Of a stretch of 64,000 bases of DNA, positions 58,421 to 64,000 are shown piece after piece (position 1 is the first letter of the stretch; every line of letters begins with the position of its first letter). The translations under genes and the position numbers were made by a program. This DNA comes from Watersipora subatra (taxonomy: Eukaryota; Bryozoa; Gymnolaemata; Cheilostomatida; Watersiporidae): the NCBI RefSeq assembly GCF_963576615.1, contig NC_088711.1, positions 22,848,182-22,912,181 of the forward strand, given 5' to 3'. The notes under the pieces are model-generated. The model was given only the letters and a program-made list of their open reading frames with translations, was not told where the DNA came from and searched no databases.

Positions 58421-59231
58421 CAGTCAAACTCGGATAACTCGCCCTCGGATACAATGTAACATTTCATCTCGAACACGAGATTAACTCGAACGGATTTGTT
58501 TGGTCCATTCCCACGCAATAATACAATGCTTCAGATAACTCGACCTCAACATCATTCATGCAAACAGTAATTTGCCCAACGACTATGGAAACGGTTTTTA
58601 TCGCTGTAAAATATCACTTTATTCCAAGCCCTAGAGACAAACATCAACTTTTAGTAGTTCTTAGGCGGCATTATTATCATCAGCGGCAAAATATTCTTGT
58701 TAAAGACTTTTATAAAGGTTTGCAAAAGGTCAAGTTTTACTAAGCATTTGCTTAGCCATGTCCCATTGAAAGCGTGGAAACCTCCGGATGAACTTAAAAT
58801 AAACTCGGCAAAATCGATCTTTGTTAAAACGCTCAAAAGAAAAAGATGCCTTTGTTCTGAGCGTTTTAACTGCGGTCAAATTTTGCCTATTTTAATCTAA
58901 AAACGTCCCGTCAGGCACATCACCTAAAACAAAACAAATCTCAAAAAATAGAAAAATGTTAATACTTTCCGATAAATTTTTTTAAAACTTCACATGAGAG
59001 GTCCGGCTGAGGCCCTATACATGAGAGAAACCTGTTGGGGGTCTTACACTGCTCCCTCCACACCCTCAGGTGTTCATAACTAGTCGCCTAACATCAGCCG
59101 TCCCAACTTGCAACCAGTGAATACAGGCCTAGGTGTGCCCCTCAAACTGTAAAATAAGCATTGTAGTTTTTTTCCTCAAATCAGATGCACAAAGGTTCGG
59201 GATAACCAAGTCGGGCAGGTTTTGATGACAG
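58421..59231. mobile_element. Probable TA-flanked mariner-like element (0.8 kb)
   Basis: The left end CAGTCAAACTCGGATAACTCG follows TA (58,419-58,420). The right end, reverse complemented, reads CTGTCATCAAAACCTGCCCG and is followed by TA (59,232-59,233). Internal repeats of GGATAACTCG/ATTAACTCGAACGG are typical of this family. The ends are diverged, so the right boundary is less sure. Confidence 0.5.
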
Positions 59232-60095
59232 TAGATATTCGCATGCCTGTCGATGCATCATAAAAAATTGTGACGACGATGTTTATAAATTGTTAATGCA
59301 TGTATGTAGATTACAAAAATTGAACTTATGCCAAATAACTGACACATTCAGTGTGTGCGAAAAGTGTCATTACTGAATCCCTTCTCGGGTGGTCCTCCAA
59401 TCGATAACGTAATTATCGAGCTGAAAGTTGCTAGTGAAGGATATCTCCAGGTTTATGGATATACGTAAACATACTTATTGTTACGTATTTTATCAAGTGT
59501 GACTCTGTGGAGTGTCCCTGTGGGGTACGAGTAGGCAATTCTAAAGCACTCCATATTTTTGAAAACTACCTTGGATCATGTAATCAGAAAAAGACTGTCT
59601 GGTCCCATTGAACTTTACTCAGCGAGTTCAGTAAGATAGGTATTTATCAAACTAATTAGTTTTTTATTGACTTTCACTTTGTGAACTCTGCAGTTTTATG
59701 TTGTTTTCTTAATATTTAAAGTCTCCATTTCACATTCAGAGATTCAGATTGATTTGCATCTTAAAACTGTTAATCTAGATTGGATTGATTATGATCTTGT
59801 AGATGGTTATGATCTTGTAGATCATAAAAAGATTTATATTTGAATGTAGGTGAGAATCCCTCAGAAATATTATTGAGAGCAGATTTGTATAAATACACAT
59901 ATATAGAACTGAATACACCCCTACACTTGCTAAATGAATCAATTGAGCTGAGAACCTCAGATATTATATGACATAAGTATAAACAGCTTTAGCAATGTTT
60001 CTTGAATAAAAGTGAAAGGGCTAGATAAATGTTCGTAAAGATACATAATATTTTGATGTCTTTGTTGCCTTTCTATGTATCGAATTTCATAACAG

Positions 60096-60416
60096 ACCAA
60101 GGACGCAAAATTAGCAGTATATATTTTGGTTGCGCATTAGCAAATCATAAATTCCATAAGAATCTGATATACTGTGTAGCTTATGATGAATCCACTAAAC
60201 TTGCACTCTACGTATCGGAGTTTGAGAAAGTTCCAGAAACACCAACAATATCTGATGACACTGGGTATTGGAAGCGTGTTTACGACTTTTGGCCTGGCGA
60301 ATACCCATTGTTTGATCTTCCTAAGCAAAGAATTCGTCATATAGCAATTGCAAGCGCATCCCAGAAGTTGGCCAGCCTCATTCTAACTGAAGTAGATACG
60401 TTTGGATATTCCTGTG
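60096..60416 (+). CDS. Exon 11: discoidin C-half with extended front
   Basis: The acceptor is probably TCGAATTTCATAACAG (60,095) and the donor G|GTAAGT, phase 1 to 1, 107 codons. KISSIYFGCALA at the front resembles the end of an N-half, then YCVAYDESTK...YWKRVYDF...RHIAIASASQ and LILTEVDTFGY. A Cys follows (YSCG), suggesting a Cys-rich module next. The partner N-half should lie between 55.1 and 60.1 kb, where the LINE insertion sits, but I did not find it. Confidence 0.72.
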
Positions 60417-60815
60417 GTAAGTGCACAACACGCTTGCTTCTTATAACACAGTACCACGCTCTTCAGAAACATTATTTTTTAACTATTAAGCTTGTTGCAC
60501 AAAACTGGTATCAGACAATTAGTCTATCGATGATTGAGTCAATTCCAATTGGTCCAAAGGTAATTCATCTGAAATCAACTTGTCTAATTGTTTGATTAGT
60601 CCAAGAACATGATTGACTGTCTAAAGCCAACTCATCCAAATATACGTTTGATCTAAATACCGTTAGGAATAGCTTGTGCCAAAACAGAGTCTCCTGTGTA
60701 TAAAACTGATGTCTGAAAGTGGCAAGGAGAAGCTTGCCAATCATCATTAGGCCAAATGGTATCATGAGCGAATCGGCTTAGACTAAATCTCTATGGACAA
60801 ATTGATCTATTAGAC

Positions 60816-62099
60816 CAGGGGTGTCAAACTCATTTTCACCGAGGGCCACATCAGCGTAATGGCTGTCCTCAAAGGGCCAGATGTAACTTATAATTGTAAT
60901 GAAATGTAATCGAATAATATAAAATAACTTAAACTAGTCTTTGATATTAAATAACTCTTGACTTTATTACTTAATGTTGCAAACAGAACAGTTGCACAGC
61001 AAAATATGCAAAACACTTGTTTTCGAAAAAAATCAGAAAAGTTACACAATACCCATCAACATGGGCATACTTTCAGTAAAATCAAAAATTGTGAGCTGCT
61101 AAGAACATGAATTTGTTGGCATACACACATTAAATCTGCAAACACTAAATAATTGCAACAGCAGCAACACAAAATCAATATGTAAGCAGCAAAAAATCAA
61201 ATAATTATTTGCTATTTGCTGAAACAAAGTTAGACTTGCACCAAAGAAATTACAAAATATACAGAGTTTGACTAAAATTAGTGATTTATTACATACAATA
61301 CAAAGTAATGAATAATAGTTATACATGTACAGTTAGTCATGAACATGAAAATCACGAAACTATAATTTCGAATTTTTCCTCGCGAGTATTATCTTCATAG
61401 CATAGCAAATCTACATCCTAATATAACTCAAATAAACTGTCATAAACATTATTCAAAGAATAAAATTATGTTCAGTAACTCTGTTCTTGACTTTTCAGAC
61501 TTCAGGGGCCGCTCTAAGAATGACTATGATCCTATCGAGATTGAATAACTTTTGTCTGACTACGGTTGACAGCCTAAAAAGTGCATTTTTATTCGAGTGT
61601 AACGATGCAAATTGACAAAATTAAAAGTTAGTAAAAACTTCGAAACATTAAAAATAATGTTTCAATATGATTTATGCAGTCTTTCACTGTCTTTCCCTTC
61701 TGAATCTGCATATTTACTTCTCGAGTTGAAAAAAATTGATCGCGAACGATAAATTTTAAAGTGACGGCGATGATTTTCGGTTCAGTAGATGTCGAAATGG
61801 GCGTAGTAATTTAGTTATAACTTTTGCCAAAGAGATCATTGAGGTATATATGTACGTTTGTTTGATTGATCAGAACAAAGTTTTTCTGACTAATCAAAAT
61901 TATTCTCATGTAATGTAAAAATAACAACACAAGGAATAGACAAAGTTTAGAGGCAAGATAACTCGCGTTGGTGTGCCTAGCAACGTTGTAAATACGGGAG
62001 AATGAGTCTCGGGCGAATGAGTAATTAAGCCCTCGCGGGCCACATAAAATGAGGTGGCGGGCCACATGTGGCCCGCGGGCCGTGTGTTTGACACCTGTG
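60816..62099. mobile_element. Non-autonomous hAT element with 8-bp target duplication (1.28 kb)
   Basis: The left end CAGGGGTGTCAAACTCATTT and the reverse-complemented right end CACAGGTGTCAAACACACGG form the TIRs. TATTAGAC flanks both sides (60,808-60,815 and 62,100-62,107), the 8-bp duplication of hAT elements. Subterminal GGGCCACAT and GGCGGGCCACATGTGGCCCG match a motif widespread in animal hAT MITEs. No transposase frame is seen. Confidence 0.88.
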
Positions 62100-62107
62100 T
62101 ATTAGAC

Positions 62108-62812
62108 CAATGATATATAGCCCCCCAAAGATAGGCGATGACTATCATATGGGCGAGGTTTAATGATCGTGCTCTGTTAGGATTGTGCTACCCTGGGTTT
62201 TGGAGCTAACACAATTCAAGTGGGGCGGTCGAGTTGCCTTGTTAGGTTTTGAAAAACACGACTCGCTGTTATCATGTCATTAGCTCATTCAGTCAGTAGG
62301 CCCCTTGGTTCACAATAGCAAACATTGAATTTCGACATTGTAGGGGTGACACTTAACTAAAAATGGATCCATGGAAAATAAAGCATTTCAATTTATCTAC
62401 TTTGACTAATTTTGAAATTGGTAGGTGTCGTAGTATATGCTTTAAGCTAAATATAGTTTACTCAAAATCACCCGAACAACTGCCTTTTTTCCTAGTTTTT
62501 GATTAATATTTTGCCACCTCTAATATAAAACGACAAAGTCTTTCATTGTTGTCACATTTTTCACCTGGCCAATAAGATGGGACATCAGGCAAAGCTGTGG
62601 AGTGTAGTTTTCATACTCAAAATCTAAATATAAAACCAAATTTGGGCTATTTTACGATTGCTACTATTAATATTGCACATGTTTGTGAATGGCAACTAAC
62701 TGATCATAAGGGTGACAATATCGGGTAACTATATTTATTTGACAACAAAATGAAACCAACAGATCAGTAAAATAACCACTATTGTTCACAATATTTGTAA
62801 ATTTACAAGGGG
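62108..62812. other. Sequence after the hAT element, no gene seen
   Basis: AT-rich DNA with no supported exon of the discoidin gene. Confidence 0.4.
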
Positions 62813-62937
62813 CTTAAAGCCCGGTTCCCATATACGTCGCAAAGCACCGGTGACATACCGCAGGCTATTAGCGATGAAATGGGAACGTATGCGCCGAGGA
62901 CCGCCGGTAACTGCCGGCGGCATCGCAATAGTTTAGC
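62813..62937 (+). repeat. GC-rich hairpin repeat, copy A
   Basis: It starts CTTAAAGCCCGGTTCCCATA and contains GCAAAGCACCGG, a CGCAGGCTATT block, AAATGGGAAC (inverse of the start) and CCGCCGGTAACTGCCGGCGG. It is folded by several short dyads and similar to copy B. Confidence 0.85.
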
Positions 62938-63691
62938 GCTTGTAGCGAATCCCCTGGTTCGTAGTTATATTGTCACATACAGGTGATGAGGCATAGTGTA
63001 TATTCTATTAAAAGTTTATTATATATGCTTGTCAACACCGTGAAACTACAATAAAACAATAACTCGATTGTCGATAAAGGTTATTGAAAGTATGCTAATT
63101 ATACAGGTAGTCATCTGCAAAGCCATTTAGAAACATAAAATAAAACACATAAAATGAAAGATATAATATTTACCTTAATAACACATCCAGGAGATTGCTA
63201 AATAGTATGTCATTCTCCTTCTGTTTAACTCTTGATTATATGTGTATGCGATAGATATTGGTGTAATGATGAAACTTAATACAGATAGAAGAAAGTATCA
63301 GCATCAAAAAATGAGGCTTAAAAACTACATGTTGTTGGCTCAAAGGCTGATAAAACAATGACACCTAATCAAACGTATGGCACTGTGGCAAGTCAGACAG
63401 ACCACACAAGACCATTAGACCACCCAAGATCAACAGATCAACTGGCATTCGCTCTGGGCAGGAACAGTGAATCACACAGGGTGACTAGATATTGCAGTGC
63501 ACTATCAAATTAGGAAATTTAACAGACAGCAGAACTTTACAGCGCTGTTCAAATTTCGCAAACGGCCGCAGGCAAAACAATCCCAAAATGCACTGTACGG
63601 GTAAAGCTCACCATTATAGGAACGGCATGGTGAGCAAACATTTTATTTAATTACGCAATTATGTTTACGGATACGTATTATTAACGATGTG

Positions 63692-63815
63692 GCTTTAAGC
63701 CCGGTTCCCATATGCGCCGCAAAGCACTGGCGACAGCACCGCAGGCTATTGCGGTAAAATGGGAACCTAAACGCCGCGGATCGCAGTGCACCGCCGGTGG
63801 ATGCCGGCGGTCAAA
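63692..63815 (+). repeat. GC-rich hairpin repeat, copy B
   Basis: This is a direct copy of A with about 80% identity by eye: GCTTTAAGCCCGGTTCCCAT, the same CGCAGGCTATT block, AAATGGGAAC, and CCGCCGGTGGATGCCGGCGG. The spacing from A is 880 bp. They could be two inserted MITEs or the ends of one element. Confidence 0.85.
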
Positions 63816-64000
63816 GCAAGAGTTTGTGCATGCTCAAATTTTCTCAAATAAAATAGGTGGTAAGAGCACACAACACCGCATATGAAAATTGTGACGTCAC
63901 AATTTCCGATCCTATGCCAGTAAACATTTCTGTGGTAGAGCTCTGGGGAAATTCTATAAACGCCAACCAATGTCTGTCTCACCATGGCAAACAATAGCTC

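Larger units (their letters stand above)
23757..60416 (+). other. Multi-exon discoidin (fucolectin/F5-8C-like) repeat gene, locus span
   Basis: At least 11 exons join in frame: 23,757-23,821; 25,464-25,501; 26,782-27,012; 27,152-27,352; 31,192-31,425; 42,158-42,397; 47,701-47,922; 49,524-49,751; 53,814-53,999; 54,909-55,127; 60,096-60,416 (about 728 codons so far). From exon 3 on, each length is a multiple of three and both edges are phase 1, so half-domains can be shuffled or skipped without breaking the frame. The N-half type carries the WW-x-V-[ND]-L motif; the C-half type ends in [EV]V-x-V-x-G-F. Such proteins are secreted or surface lectins. The 3' end is not in view. Introns total over 30 kb and are full of repeats. 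Confidence 0.75.

Overview
This window is nuclear DNA of an AT-rich animal genome. The retroelement families and a discoidin/fucolectin-like gene with phase-1 introns suggest a marine lophotrochozoan such as a mollusc or bryozoan; that placement is inference. There are no prokaryotic operons, rRNA genes, functional tRNA genes or CRISPR arrays. Most of the window is mobile and tandemly repeated DNA, so most long open frames are repeat artefacts.

Region 1 (1-22.5 kb) is a nest of mobile elements. The 3' end of an R2/R4/NeSL-like LINE (1-862) abuts a Helitron on the minus strand (863 to about 7015), with its hairpin and CTAG 3' end at 863. Its Rep-helicase gene is broken by a stop, a frameshift and a perfect 2 x 77-bp fold-back. 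A deleted second Helitron lies in opposite orientation at about 19,548-21,125 and carries about 1 kb of polypurine DNA. Between the two lies an 11.7-kb unit (about 7838-19,523) with inverted arms of 1.5-1.9 kb. It holds a 192-codon basic-headed gene, a Ser/Pro/His-rich frame kept in both arms, an adenain/Polinton-type cysteine protease fragment, a clean three-exon small basic gene, a 68-bp satellite (about 65 copies), a 110-bp satellite with an inversion, and 23 copies of the palindrome TTTCGCGAAA. I think this Polinton-like inverted-arm element is the most interesting object in the window. A degenerate Penelope-like element (minus) follows.

Region 2 (23-60.4 kb) is one host gene on the plus strand. 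It has a CCAAT/CRE-like/TATA promoter candidate, a signal-peptide exon (23,757) and at least ten further exons ending at 60,416. The exons from 26,782 onward each encode half of a discoidin (F5/8 type C or fucolectin-like) domain, and all have phase-1 boundaries. It is probably a secreted or surface glycan-binding protein. Its introns hold long minisatellites (26, 38, 15-16, 24 and 18 bp units), TA-flanked mariner-like elements with both ends visible (37,477-38,358; 42,877-44,297; 45,005-46,847; probably 58,421-59,231), a broken PIF1-like helicase, a degenerate hAT transposase, a tRNA-headed SINE and a second LINE copy on the minus strand.

Region 3 (60.4-64 kb) has a complete non-autonomous hAT element with an 8-bp target duplication (60,816-62,099) and two direct GC-rich hairpin repeats about 0.9 kb apart. 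The gene continues past 60,416, but its next exon was not found.
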